From NCBI RefSeq assembly GCF_963678635.1, contig NC_087071.1, positions 3,611,624 through 3,675,623 on the forward strand: a stretch of DNA of 64,000 nucleotides. The letters run 5' to 3'. The translations under genes and the position numbers were made by a program. This DNA is from Symsagittifera roscoffensis. Lineage: Eukaryota; Xenacoelomorpha; Acoela; Convolutidae. Below the pieces are notes generated by a model. The model was given only the letters and a program-made list of their open reading frames with translations. It had not been told where the DNA came from and did no database searches. Of the stretch, positions 42,601-57,600 are shown one piece after another. Positions within the stretch are counted from its first letter, which is position 1, and each line of letters begins with the position of its first letter.

Positions 42601-45600
42601 GAACTTTTTTGATCAGAATGGGTCTGATTGATTGAATCTATTTGGAATGACTTTTTTCTTAGAATTTTCAAATTATTAGAAAAAGCATTTGTCTGACAGG
42701 TCTTGAAAGTTTGCGAGTGAAAGTTTGCGAAACTTCTGCAGCCTTCTCAGTTCGTTTCTCAGCTTCATTTTCTTGAATGTCAGCTTTTTATTTGATTGAT
42801 CAATCACGTTGCAGAATTTGGAATTATGTGGTAATCTTTGCTGAGACAACTTTTCTTTTATTTGAGAACGAGAAATTCTAAGTATCAAGTTTTCAAAGCC
42901 GAGAAGATGACTAGTATGGTTTGCTGATGCGATAACAAACTTTGCCTCTTCATATGTAACGGGTACTTGATTGCACTATGGGTGTCTGAATAAGTAATCT
43001 ACGAATACTTTTTCTTTAATTGGTAAAATCGTACGGTAGAATTTTATCTGCTCCCCCATGGTTCTTCTCGAGGCGCGCGCCCAAGCTTAATTGGATGCGT
43101 TGCATTTTACTCGTACTTCAAGTTTGGTGTCGAAATTGTGATTTGTTACTGTCTTGCAAAATTCTTTCTTGTTTTTCTCGAACTCCGGGAGATGCTTGTC
43201 TGACCTGTTGAACTGTTTTTTTGCAATAGTTTTCTGAACGGTGGGGATAGGGATAATACTTGTGGAATCTTTTGAATTGGTTAATCAAACCCATTACAGA
43301 TCTTATATTTTTTAAAGCATTTTGGTTTTTTCAGGTTCCGGATTGCATGGAATTTATGAGCCAAAGTGGTGGTTCTTTTTGCGTTGATCTTGAACCCCAA
43401 CCAATCTATGTTATGGCTCAGAAATTGAAAAATTCCTCGTTTTATGACTATTCCTTCATCTAAGGGTGTTTAAACCATCTGAAAACAGTTTGCAATGATA
43501 TATAGCGCTACCAACTGTAACGACTAAATTTTCATCTAAATAACCATGTGTGTTCGGCAATTCACGCCTCCTCTGGCTTTGTTGAAATTACATTGATTAC
43601 TCGCTTTTCATGACAATGGTATCTGGAGTAAATGTCAATGGAGTAAATGTATAGGTATACGCTTGTCTTTTACTTGTATCAGTTTTAGTGGTTCTTTGAA
43701 ATAGGTATTTACAGGAAAAATTTTTGATCTATCTGTTTTTGATAAAAAGTCAGAAATTTAATAACTATGTACAAATAGAAATCACACAGTTGTGATGTGT
43801 CAGGGATTAGACTGGAATGGGTATCAGAATCGGATTTGATCTGATTTGCTTACTTTCCGACGTGATTTTCCTACGTTAGTGTCCGTGCGTAGAGTTGTGC
43901 GAAATGAGCCTGCTTTTGGGATACCTTATCCCCAGGTGTGGTAGGATATCGTTGCCGAGCAAGTTTCTTTCCAGCTCTTCAGTGATTGATATTTAACGTC
44001 TCATCCTTTTGATTGTCTTCTTACCACAGTTTTTATTTATGGTGCTCCCGAATCCTTGATAGGTCTTTTTCGTAATTCTTCAAGTGGTTCAATTCTTGAG
44101 AATCTATTCTTTATCTTGAGTTTGTGGGTTAAGTCTTTTTCCAAGCAGGATACCGGGTTGGCTGATTCAGTTTGAATTTCGGTAAAGTATGGAATAAAAA
44201 TTCCAATTGAAATCATTAATATCCTCTTTAGCTCTTCTCCTTTGTGAGTAAATACTGTTCATATCCACCATTCAATCCTATCTTTTATAGCGTTCATTTT
44301 ATTGTTGCAATCTGCTGTTAAAACTAGGAGTTGTATTGTGGGCTATACCGGTGGGTTTCTTGTTCGATTAATTTCGAAATTTGCATAACGACAATGGTTT
44401 GTGGCGATTTCGCTCTCTAGCTGGGCAAGATATAAGGTGTCCCTTTTGAATGATTGACCGTAATTCCTACACTTATTACTTTCTACAGTACTTATTGTCA
44501 GTTCGCTCTTTACGTAATGTGATTTTTTTGTACAGAGCTATTTACAGGGTATTTTATATACAGTTGGTGCATCTTTGTGCTTTTTTCGTGGACTAGTAAT
44601 TAGGCTATTACGTTCTCGGTGGCTAGAAATTTGATACAAGTTTTTATCTGAATTTACACATTCCGTCTCTAGGTTACAAAGTTTGCAAATTTTATCCAGC
44701 TTTGATAGGAAATCATGGAATTTTCCTAGTGACTCATGATCATTCTGTCTTCGACTAAAGAAAATGTATCCTTCATAAGTTAGGTTCGTGATTAAATTGA
44801 ATGTGGTTTTCATTAACTCCCAGAATTCAGCAAAGTTTTGTCAAGGATTCTCGATTCAGGATTTTTGAGTTCGAAGCAATTAGGGCATTCTTTTCCGAGT
44901 GCCAAGTATAATAGTGAATTTAGCTTCTTTTCGATGTCTCCATTTTTTTGTTGTTTTTTTTTCGTTGTCTTCGGCTTTCCTCCTTCGCAATTCTTCGTTG
45001 TGGGACTGTATCGCTTTTTCATCTTTTTCATTTTCATCTTTTGTTTTTTTTCTATTCCGCCCGAAGGGCTGAGTTGTCGTGTAGTTTCGATGTTTCTAAA
45101 ACGTGAAGGTTATTTCGGACCTAAATGTTGGAATTATCATGTCTTCATTATTCAAGGAACCTTTGGCGATGGTTGTTAGATGGTATTTTTCGGACCATTT
45201 TTCTCAGTCCTGGTGATTTTTGTTGCGTTGTTCCGAAAGATCTCTAGATCTCGTTGTTCGATTCGTTGTCTGCGCCATGTTAAAAACTGAAGTTACTCCA
45301 GGTAAGATTGTTAATAAACACTGATAAAAGAATTTACCTAAACTAGGACTAGGTTAAGACTATGTACAGATACGCGTTCTCTACTTGTGAGAATTGTAGA
45401 CTTTTAAACAAAGGCTAGATTAAAAGATAATAAGATGATAAAGATCTACGCTAGTTAAAAAGTTAGAACTCAGTTTAATAAGTTGAATTTGGATGGGTTA
45501 TTAAAAAAGAACACTGAACATAAGTCAGATACCCAAAAACCGATGCGCTTTTGGCAGGTAATTCTTATTGCGAAACTAAGCATAAACAGCACTAGATGTT

Positions 45601-48600
45601 GAATGTGCAGATTTCAAATTGTGACAAACGAACCTAAGGCTGCCAATAAAGCTTAAAAGGTATTTTGCCAATAGAGTTTTAAATATGGGTAAGTGGGCTC
45701 TAATTTTAACCCTTTTTGAAAGCAAGGCCCGGCCAAGTGGAGCTCTATTTTCCTCTGGTGATGAAAAAATTGGAAAGTTAAGTAAGGGGGAGATTGTTAA
45801 GTAAATTAGGATTGTCAAAATTTGGACCAATCAGAATACAGCAAAATTGAAATGCTCAATTCTCAATAAAAAGTTCCAATTTTTGTTTATTTTTTTAGTA
45901 ACCAAACTAGGAGAAAAACTCAACAATCTTAAACTTTGAGGACCTTGGTTTATTTAATTTGTACCAGATTCAAATTCACGAGCGTAATTCTTTGAAAGCG
46001 AGGCGAGTGAACTAAGTTATTGTAAAATTGGGTTAATTGAGCCAATTTTCTAAAAATTGCGCTGATTCTACTCTTTACTCTAAAACATGGGCGAATTGGT
46101 TCTTGTAACAAAAAGTTGAGATAAAATTGTTAATATTTTACCAATTAGTCATTTTTCAAAAAAAAATTGGATCAAATAAGCTCAAAGACTTTCGTACAAA
46201 TTCGAAAATTAGGTTTGGCTTCCTTCGTAGCGAAAGAATTGATAAGAGAGTTGGCTACTTTCGGCAGATACGAAGCTGATCCCAGATTCAAACGATCTCA
46301 TGGCTACAAAGAATTTGCCCTTGTCCAACCAGGAAGGTAAAAATTTATCAACCACGCAAAGTTACCAACGTTTCAAATAATTTTTTTTTCAAAATGTCTT
46401 CAAAAAAAACTTCAAGACACTCGGTTTGATATTCTCTGCAAATCAAAATACTTTGAATAAAACCTGACTATCGAAGCTTTTGGGTTATTTTATGCACAAT
46501 TGAATAATTTTAACAAAAATCCCCGAAGAGTTTAAAAGAAGTTTTTGACAATTGAGAAACAAAACAGTCTCTGCGGCTCCAGTTTTTAATGCAAAAAACA
46601 TAAAACGTGTGTCATTGTCGTAACTTAATACAGTTTGGGTTTAATTTTGCGCTCTACACGTAAAAAATTTTTTTGATATTCTATAGTAAACTAAAAAGCT
46701 AATAAAAAATTTAGATGCCTTGCCATTTTCTTACCAGGATACTGAAATATTGTATCTTAATATATTGCAGACTCGAAATCTTGTCTTAATCTGTTAAATT
46801 TGTTTGCCTTAAATATGGAAAAAACTATGCGCTATCTTAATTCTTGGGAATTTCGAGCGCCGAACGTTTTTTTGAAATCGGGAGCCAAAATATTTTTGAA
46901 ACTTACCATCTGCAACTCCGAAATCTACAACCTATTTTAATACATTGCGAAACTTATTCTTATCTTAATACCTAGCCTTGTGACCGAATTTACTATTCCA
47001 TATCTTTAAACATGAGAGTCACCAGGAACCCCCACCCAGCTCTTTCTCCCACTACTCGCTCAGATCAAAACAAATCTAATCAATCAAGCAACTAAAACTT
47101 TTTTTGCGGCTTTACGGTCACAGTGACTAAAACAAATGATAAAACCGCGGACCCGATTTTCTCCAACGGACGGTATAATAAAGAAGCTCCATCTTCGCGA
47201 CCGAAAATTACAAACGAAATATTCTCGAAAAAGACAAACTCAAAAGTCGGACTCGAAGAAGCCGCCCAGAAAAACAGTCCATACAACAACTCCCCACGAC
47301 TCAGTAAGTCTGTGAATTCAATAAAACCATCATACCCCTCAAAAAAAAGAAAAAGCCATTTTTCAAAAAATTCAGAAAATTATTTTTTCAGATTGGAAAA
47401 ATCCAGAACCAATTCACCTACCACTAAAATTTGTCCAAATGGAGGGAAATTCATTCGACTCTGTCAGAGACCAATTTTTGAAATTCACATAAAAAAATAA
47501 AAAGTTGAGACGAAGATCCGTTCATAAAACCTATTGTTACAACTTGGGCACCCCTTTCGCCTCGAGAAATGCTATGATGAGGATTCTAAATGAGACCCAG
47601 CCAGGACAAGTTGCCATGAACTTCTTTGCAGAGAACATCTGATGGCCTCATTTTTATAGACAGATACACCATCACGGAATAAACTGTTTTTAATGCACGG
47701 AAACAGGTAAGAACATCAAAACTCTTTTGGCAAACAACTTTATCCAAAATTACCAAAATTTCAGAACCGAACGAAGAAAATAGTTTTGACTTTGAATTCA
47801 CTTTTGAAATACTGTGCAGCACAAAAGATTACATTCTTCTTTTTATTGATTATTTTAAAAAAATTCTTCGGCAAAAACATTTGTGATTTTAACAGGACTC
47901 AACTAATTTTTGCAGAGACGCGATCATAGTTCCAACAGATTGGTAGAATCACTTGTAAAAATTGCAATAAAAAAGTCTTGTAAAATCTTTTGAATTAACA
48001 ACTTCGGAAATTTCCTCAAACAATTCAATCAACAATCAAAACACCTAGCGGAAGAAATACATTGTCTTTCGAAATACACTGCGGAAGAAATACTTTGTCT
48101 TTCGAAATACATTGCTGAAGAAATACATTGCGGAAGAATTACATTGTCTTTCGAAATACATTGCGGAAGAAATACACTGTCTTTCGAAATACATTGCGGA
48201 AGAAATACATTGTCTTTCGAAATACACTGCGGAAGAAATACATTGTCTTTCGAAAAACATTGCGGAAGAAATACATTGTCTTTTAAAATACAATGCGGAA
48301 GAAAAACATTATCTTTCGAAATACATTGCGGAAGAATTACCTTGTGTTTCGAAATACATTGCGGAAGAAATATATTGTCTTTCGAAATACCTTGCGGAAG
48401 AAATACATTGTCCTTCCAATTACATTGCGGAAGAAATACCTTGTCTTTCGAAATATATTGCGGAAGAAATACATTGTCTTTCGAAATACGTTGCGGAAGA
48501 AAAATATTGCGAAAGAAATACATTGTGTTTCGAAATACCTTGCGGAAGAAACACATTGTATTTCGAAAAACATTGTCTTTCGAAATAGATTGCGGAAGAA

Positions 48601-51600
48601 ATACATTGCGGACGAAAAACATTGCGGAAGAATTACATTGTCTTTCGAAATACATTGCGGAAGAAATACATTGTCTTTCGAATTACATTGCGGAAGAAAT
48701 ACAATGTCTTTCGAAATACATTGCGGAAGAAAAACATTGCGGAAGAAAAACATTGTCTTTCGAAATACATTGCGGAAGAATTACCTTGTGTTTCGAAATA
48801 CATTGCGGAAAAAATTTATTGTCTTTCGAAATACCTTGCGGAAGAAATACATTGTCTTTCCAATTACATTGCGGAAGAAATACCTTGTCTTTTGAAATAT
48901 ATTGCGGAAGAAATACATTGTCTTTCGAAATACACTGCGGAAGAAAAATATTGCGAAAGAAATACATTGTGTTTCGAAATACCTTGCGGAAGAAACACAT
49001 TGTATTTCGAAAAACATTGCGGAATAAATACAATGTCTTTCGAAATATATTGCGGAAGAAATACATTGTCTTTCGAATTACATTGCGGAAGAAATACAAT
49101 GAATTTCGAATTACATTGCGGAAGAAATACATTGCGGAAGAAAAACATTGTCTTTTGAAATATATTGCGGAAGAAACGCATTGCGGAAGAAAGACATTGT
49201 CTTTCGAAATACAATGCGGAAGAATTACATTGTCTTTCGAAATACATTGCGGAAGAAATACATTGTCTTTCAAAATACATTGCGGAAGAAATACATTGTC
49301 TTTTGAAAAACAATGCGGAGAAAAACATTGTCTTTCGAAATATATTGCGGAAGAAATACATTGTGTTTCGAAATATATTGCGGAAGAAATACATTGCGAA
49401 AGAAATACATTGTCTTTCGAAATTTATTGCGGAAGAAATACATTGCGGAAGAAATACTTTGCGGAAGAAATACATTGTCTTTCGAAATTCATTGCGGAAG
49501 AAATACATTGTCTTTCGAAATACAATGCGGAAGAAATACATTGTCTTTCAAAATACATTGCGGAAGAAATACATTGTCTTTCGAAATACAATGCGGAGAA
49601 ATACATTGTCTTTTGAAATATATTGCGGAAGAAATACATTGAATTACGAAATACATTGCGAAACAATTACATTGTCTTTCGAAAAACATTGCGGAAGAAA
49701 TACATTGCGAAAGAAATACATTGTCTTTCGAAATATATTGCGGAAGAAATACATTGCGGAAGAAATACATTGTCTTTCGAAATACAATGCGGAAGAAATA
49801 CATTGTCTTTCAAAATACATTGCGGAAGAAATAGATCGTCTTTCGAAATACATTGCCGACGAAATACATTGTCTTTCAAAATAGATTGCGGAAGAAATAC
49901 TTTGCGAAAAAAATACATTGTCTTTCGAAATACTTTGCGAAAGAATTACATTGTCTTTCGAAATACATTGCGCAAGAAATACATTGTTTATCGAAATACA
50001 TTCCGGAAGAAATACATTGGCTTTCGAAATACAATGCGGAAGAAATACATTGTTTTTCGAAATTTATTGCGGAAGAAATAGATCGTCTTTCGAAATACAT
50101 TGCCGAAGAAATACATTATCTTTTGAACTATATTGCGGAAGAAATACATTGCGAAAAAAATACAATGTCTTTCGAAATACTTTGCGAAAGAAATACAAGG
50201 TCTTTCGAAATACCTTGCGGAAGAAATACATTGTCTTTCGAAATACATTGCGGAAGAAAAACATTGTCTTTCGAAATACATTGCGGAAGAAATACATTGT
50301 CTTTCGAAATACCTTGCGGAAGAAATACACTGTCTTTCAAAGTATTTTGCGGAAGAAATACATTGGGGAAGAAATACATTGTCTTTCGAAATACATTGCG
50401 GAAGAAATACATTGTCTTTCGAAATACATTGCGGAAGAAAAGCATTGTCTTTCGAAATTCATTGCGGAAGAAATACAATGTCTTTCGAAATACATTGCGG
50501 AAGAAATACATTGTCTTTCGAAATACATTGCCGAAGAAATACATTGTCTTTCGAAATTTATTGAGAAAGAAATACATTGTCTTTCGATATATATATTTAT
50601 TGCGGAAAAAATACATTGCGGAAGAAATACATTGCGGAAGAAATTCATCGCGGAAGAAATACATTGTCTTTCGAAATACATTGCGGAAGGAATACATTGT
50701 CTTTCGAAATACATTGCCGAAGAAATACATTTTCTTTCAAAATACCTTGCGGAAGAAATACAATGCGGAAGAAATACGTAGTCTTTCGAAATACATTGCG
50801 GAAGAAATACATCGTCTTTCGAAATACATTGCGAAAAAAATACATTGTCTATCGAAATCCTTTGCGAAGAATTACATTGTCTTTCGAAATACATTGCGGA
50901 AGAAATACATTGTCTTTCGAAATACATTGCGGAAGAAATAAATTATCTTTCGAACAACATTGCGGAAGAAATACATTGTCTTTCGAAATACCTTGCGGAA
51001 GAGATACATTGTCTTTCGAAATATATTGCGGAAGAAGTACATTGCGAAAGAAATACATTGCGGAAAAAATACATTGCGGAAGAAATAAATTTTCTATCGA
51101 AATACATTGCGGAAAAAATACATTGTCTTTCGAAATATATTGCGGAAGAAATACATTGCGAAAGAAATACATTGCGGAAGAAATACATTAGGGAAGAAAT
51201 ACATCGTCTTCCGAAAAACATTGCCGAAGAAATACATTGCGGAAAAAATGCATTGTGGAAGAAATACACTGTCTCTGAAATACATTGCGAAAAAAAATAC
51301 ATTGTCTTTCAAAATACCTTGCGGAAGAAATACATTGTCTTTCGAAATATATTGCGGAAGAAATACATTGCGAAAGAAATACATTGCGGAAGAAAAACAT
51401 TGTCTTTCGAAATATATTGGGGAAGAAACACATTGCGGAAGAAAGACAATGTCTTTCGAAATACAATGCGGAAGAATTACATTGTCTTTCGAAATACATT
51501 GCGGAAGAAAAACATTGTCTTTCAAAATATATTGCGGAAGAAATACATTGTCTTTTGAAAAACAATGCGGAGAAAAACATTGTTTTTCGAAATATATTGC

Positions 51601-54600
51601 GGAAGAAATACATTGCGAAAGAAATACATTGTATTACGAAATACATTGCGAAACAATTACATTGTCATTCGAAATACATTGCGGAAGAAATACATTTGAA
51701 GGAAATACATTGTCTTTCGAAATATATTGCGGAAGAAATACATTGCGGAAGAAATACTTTGCGGAAGAAATACATTGTCTTTCGAAATTCATTGCGGAAG
51801 AAATAGATTGTCTTTCGAAATACAATGCGGAAGAAATACATTGTCTTTCAAAATACATTGCGGAAGAAATAAATTGTCTTTCGAAATACAATGCGGAGAA
51901 ATACATTGTCTTTCGAAATATATTGCGAAACAATTACATTGTCTTTCGAAATACATTGCGGAAGAAATACATTGCGAAAGAAATACATTGAATTACGAAA
52001 TACATTGCGAAACAATTACATTGTCTTTCGAAATACATTGCGGAAGAAATACATTGCGAAAGAAATACATTGTCTTTCGAAATATATTGCGGAAGAAATA
52101 CATTGCGGAAGAAATACTTTGCGGAAGAAATACATTGTCTTTCGAAATTCATTGCGGAAAAGATACATTGTCTTTCGAAATTCATTGCGGAAGAAGTACA
52201 TTGTCTTTCGAAATACAATGCGGAAGAAATACATTGTCTTTCAAAATACATTGCGGAAGAAATAGATCGTCTTTCGAAATACATTGCCGAAGAAATTCAT
52301 TGTCTTTCAAAATATATTGCGGAAGAAATACTTTGCGAAAAAAATACCTTGTCTTTCGAAATATTTTGCGAAAGAATTACATTGTCTTTCGAAATACATT
52401 GCGCAAGAATACATTGTCTATCGAAATACATTCCGGAAGAAATACAAAGTCTTTCGAAATATATTGAGGAAGAAATACATTGCGGAAGAAATATTTTGCG
52501 GAAGAAATACATTGTCTTTCGAAATTCATTGCGGAAGAAATACCTTGTCTTTCGAAGTACAATGCGGAAGAAATACATTGTCTTTCGAAGTACATTGCGG
52601 AAGAAATAGATCGTCTTTCGAAATACATTGCCGAAGAAATACATTGTCTTTCGAACTATATTGCGGAAGCAATACATTGCAAAAAAAACACATTGTCTTT
52701 CGAAATACTTTGCGAAAGAATTACAAGGTCTTTCGAAATACATTGCGGAATAAATACATTGTCTTTCGAAATAAATTGTCTTTCGAAATACATTACGGAA
52801 GAAATACATTGTCTTTCGAAATACCTTGCGGAAGAAATACACTGTCTTTCAAAATATTTTGCGGAAGAAATACATTGCGGAAGAAATACATTGTCTTTCG
52901 AAATACATTGCGGAAGAAATACATTGTATTTCGAAATACATTGCGGAAGAAACACATTGTCTTTCGAAATTCATTGCGGAAGAAATACAATGTGTTTCGA
53001 AATACATTGCGGAAGAAATACATTGTCTTTCGAAATACATTGCCGAAGAAATACATTGTCTTTCGAAATTTTTTGAGAAAAAAATACATTGTCTTTCGAT
53101 ATATATATATATTGCGGAAGAAATACATTGCGGAAGAAATACATTGCGGAAGAAATTCATTGCGGAAGAAATACATTGTCTTTCGAAATACATTGCGGAA
53201 GGAATACATTGTCTTTCGAAATACATTGCCGAAGAAGTACATTGTCTTTCAAAATACCTTGCGGAAGAAATACAATGCGGAAGAAACACGTAGTCTTTCG
53301 AAATACATTGCGGAAGAAATACATCGTCTTTCGAAATACATTGCGAAAAAAATACATTGTCTATCGAATTCCTTTGCGAAGAATTACATTGTTTTTCGAA
53401 ATACATTGCGGAAGAAATACATTGTCTTTCGAAATACATTGCGGAAGAAATACATTGTCTTTCGAACTATATTGCGGAAGAAATACATTGTCTTTCGAAA
53501 TACCTTGCGGAAGAGATACATTGTCTTTCGAAATATATTGCGAAAGAAGTACATTGCGAAAGAAATACAGTGCGGAAAAAATACATTGCGGAAGAAATAA
53601 ATTGTCTTTCGAAATACATTGCGGAAGAAATACATTGTCTTTCGAAATACACTAGGGAAGAAATACATCGTCTTCCGAAAAACATTGCCGAAGAAATACA
53701 TTGCGGAAAAAATGCATTGTGGAAGAAATACACTGTCTTTCGAAATACATTGCGAAAAAAATACATTGTCTTTCGAAAAACCTTGCGGAAGAAATACATT
53801 GTCTTTCGAAATATATTGCGGAAGAAATACATTGCGAAAGAGATACATTGCGGAAGAAATACCATGCGGAAGAAATACATTGTCTTTCGAAATACCTTGC
53901 GGAAGAAATACTTTGTCTTTCGAAATTCAATAGGGAAGAAATACATCGTCTTTCAAAAAACCTTGCCGAAGAAATACATTGCGGAAGAAATACATTGTCT
54001 TTCGAAAATTATTGCGACAAAAATACATTGTCTATCGAAATACTTTGCGGAAGAATTACATTGCCTTCGAAATACATTGCGGAAGAAATACATTGTCTTT
54101 CGAAATACATTGCGGAAGAAATACATTGTCTTTCGAATTACCTTGCGGAAGATATATATTGTCTTTCGAAATATATTGCGGAAGAAATACATTGCGAAAG
54201 TAATACTTGCGGAAGAACTACATTGCGGAAGAAATACATTGTCTTTCGAAATACATTGCGGAAGAAATATATTGTCTTTCGAAATACATTGCGGAAGAAA
54301 TACATTGTCTTTCGAAATACCTTGCGGAAGAAGTATTTTGTCTTTCGAAATATATTGCGGAAGAAATACATTGCGAAAGAAATACTTGCGGAAGAATTAC
54401 ATTGCGGAAGAAATACATTGTCTTTCGAAATACATTGCGGAAGAAATACATTGTCTTTCGAAATACATTGCGGAAGAATTACATTGTCTTTCGAAATACA
54501 TTGCGGAAGAAATACTTTGTCTTTCGAAACATATTGCGGAAGAAATACATTGTCTTTCGAAATTTATTGCGGAAGAATTACATTGTCTTTCGAAATACAT

Positions 54601-57600
54601 TGCGGAAGAAATACTTTGTCTTTCGAAACATATTGCGGAAGAAATACATTGCGGAAGAAATACATTGCGAAAGAAATACATTGTGTTTCGAAATACACCG
54701 CGGAAGAATTACATTGTCTTTCGAAATACATTGCGGAAGAAATAAATTGTCTTTCGAAATACATTGCGGAAGAAATACATCTTTGTCTTTCGAAATACAC
54801 CTTTGTCTTTCGAAAAACCTTGCGGAAGAAATATATTGTATTTCGAAATATATTGCGGAAGAAATACATTGCGAAAGAAATACTTGCGGAAGAATTACAT
54901 TGCGGAAGAAATACATTGTCTGTCGAAATACAATGCGGAAGAAATACATTGTCTTTCGAAATATATTGCGGAAGAAATACATTGCGAAAGAAATACATTG
55001 TATTAGGAAATACATTGCGAAACAATTACATTGTCTTTCGAAATACATTTCGGAAGAAATACATTGCGAAAGAAATACATTGTCTTTCGAAATATATTGC
55101 GGAAGAAATACATTGCGGAAGAAATACTTTGCGGAAGAAATACTTTGTCTTTCGAAATACCTTGCGGAAGAAATACATTGTCTTTCGAAATACATTGCGG
55201 AAGAAATACATTGTCTTTCGAAATATATTGCGGAAGAAATACATTGCGAAAGAAATACATTGTATTACGAAATACATTGCGAAACAATTACATTGTCTTT
55301 CGAAATACATTGCGGAAGAAATACATTGCGAAAGAAATACATTGTCTTTCGAAATATATTGCGGAAGAAATACATTGCGGAAGAAATACTTTGCGCAAGA
55401 ATTACATTGTCTTTCAAAATTCATTGCGGAAGAAATACAATGTCTTTCGAAATACAATGCGGAAGAAATACATTGTCTTTCAAAATACATTGCGCAAGAA
55501 ATACATTGTCTATCAAAATACAATGCGGAAGAAATACATTGTCTTTCAAAATACATTGCGGAAGAAATACCTAGTCTTTCTAAATACATTGCGGAAGAAG
55601 TACGTTGCGGAAGAAATACATTGCGGAAGAAAAACCTTGTCTTTCGAAATACATTGCGGAAGAATTACCTTGTGTTTCGAAATACATTGCGGAAGAAATA
55701 TATTGTCTTTCGAAATACCTTGCGGAAGAAAGACATTGTCGTTCCAATTACATTGCGGAAGAAATACCTTGTCTTTCGAAATATATTGCGGAAGAAATAC
55801 ATTGTCTTTCGAAATACATTGCGGAAGAAAAAAATTGCGAAAGAAATACATTGTGTTTCGAAATACCTTACGGAAGAAACACATTGTATTTCGAAAAACA
55901 TTGTCTTTCGAAATAGATTGCGGAAGAAATACATTGCGGAAGAAATACATTGCGGAAGAAAAACATTGCGGAAGAATTACATTGTCTTTCGAAATACATT
56001 GCGGAATAAATACAATGTCTTTCGAAATACATTGCGGAAGAAATACATTGTCTTTCGAATTACATTGCGGAAGAAATACAATGTCTTTCGAAATACATTG
56101 CGGAATAAATACAATGTCTTTCGAAATACATTGCGGAAGAAATATATTGTCTTTCGAATTACATTGCGGAAGAAATACATTGCGAAAGAAATACATTGCG
56201 GAAGAAAAACATTGTCTTTCGAAATATATTGCGGAAGAAACACATTGCGGAAGAAATACATTGTCTTTCGAAATATATCGCGGAAGAAATACATTGCGGA
56301 AGAAATACTTTGCGGAAGAAATACATTGTCTTTCGAAATACAATGCGGAAGTGTCTTTCGAAATACAATGCGGAAGAAATAGATTTTAGCGTCCTTCGAA
56401 GAGCTGAATGCTAAACTAGTAAGCTCGTCCAACTCTACAATTAATTTTTCCAGTGGAAAACTCATTGGTAAATCGGATATAGTTGTGAAAAAGCTGTTTT
56501 GTCATAACCACTCACTTTCTCATCCACAGATAAGTGACAAAAAAGAATACTGCTACCATTAAATGGCACACTACTCCTACTTATCGCCAATCAAAGGAAA
56601 GCCACATGCCAAAACCAAAACCAAAACCGAAATCAAATCTACACCGCGAGATGAGTCTCAAACAAGACAAGCTAGGACGCCAAGGAACTCCAGTAGAGGA
56701 CCGCCATTTATTGTTCTCGGGCAAAGAAGAACAAAACATCCGTTTATTTCGCTTGCGACGAGTCTTGTGTTATTCTTTCGGAAACATCAAAATTTCAGCG
56801 ATTAAGAAGGATCTGTGGGGTTTTCTCGTTTAAAGATTCAAGAAGGAAGGGATATTTTGTCGATGAAGAGTGGGCTCTAATTTCTTCAAAGCCAGATAAA
56901 GTTGTCTCGAGAAAAAAATTCTACGATTGAATCTGGGATCAAGACGTACCACAGACAAACGAGTACTCAATCCGGTCCTACCAGTAGACTCCACTGAAAG
57001 CAACTCTATACTCCTCGCCCAGGACACGATACTGGCCGAACCCGAAAAGACTCCGAAAAATAAAGAACCATCAGCCGGAGATGAAGCAGTGTTTGAAATC
57101 GTGGGTTCCTCGGGAGACATGGAGGTCGCCAGTCGTTCGGGTAATTCATCCCCTATAGCCGTACGCAGATATTTAAAAGAATCTGGGCCCAACAAAAAGT
57201 TTTATAAATTGATATTTAAAAGATTTTATAGATCAAATCGGATCTCGGATCGCCCAACAACCCTATCCTTAGTCAATCAATCGACAGATATTTCAGGCTT
57301 TATCGAAGACAGCACAGAAGATAATGCCGCTGTAAATGTTCAGTTCGATTAAAACACTCCTGTCTGTACTGACGTATAAAGGACAATCAACCCAACGGAT
57401 AGATCACACAACTCGCTTTTGGAAAATTCTACGGATCAGCTTGTGACATGGATACCAGAAGATAATGACACAGAGTCCGATGTTTTCACAGCACTTTTGG
57501 TAGAAGAAGATTTGGCTTATTTTGATACTTTTTCTCAATTTGACAGCCATAAACTTCATACATTTCTTAATCACACTCCCCTACTTAAGAATAGTCATTG

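Larger units (their letters stand above)
40684..45588 (-). mobile_element. Old LTR retrotransposon inside aminopeptidase intron 2
   Basis: Two ~310-bp direct repeats (40,684-40,992 and 45,278-45,588) start TGTTAAAAA/TGTCTTAAA and end ATAAACA. They flank 4.3 kb with decayed gag, RT and integrase on the minus strand. A primer-binding-site-like TGGCGCAGACAACGA touches the inner edge of the upstream LTR. LTRs differ at many positions and no target duplication is evident (ACTTG vs GCACT), so the insertion is old. It is a gypsy-type element but much smaller than the first one. Confidence 0.88.

Noticed and set aside
43260-43463. Plus-strand ORF with VPDCMEFMSQSGG
   Set aside because: The minus strand of the same bases gives a clear RT block, so this is antisense.
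48047-56386. CRISPR-like array (about 33-bp repeats)
   Set aside because: No unique spacers; units are contiguous, and the genome is eukaryotic.
48029-56465. Dozens of ORFs up to 893 codons on both strands
   Set aside because: They are translations of the 33-bp satellite, which is open in every frame; no start context, no non-repeat domain.
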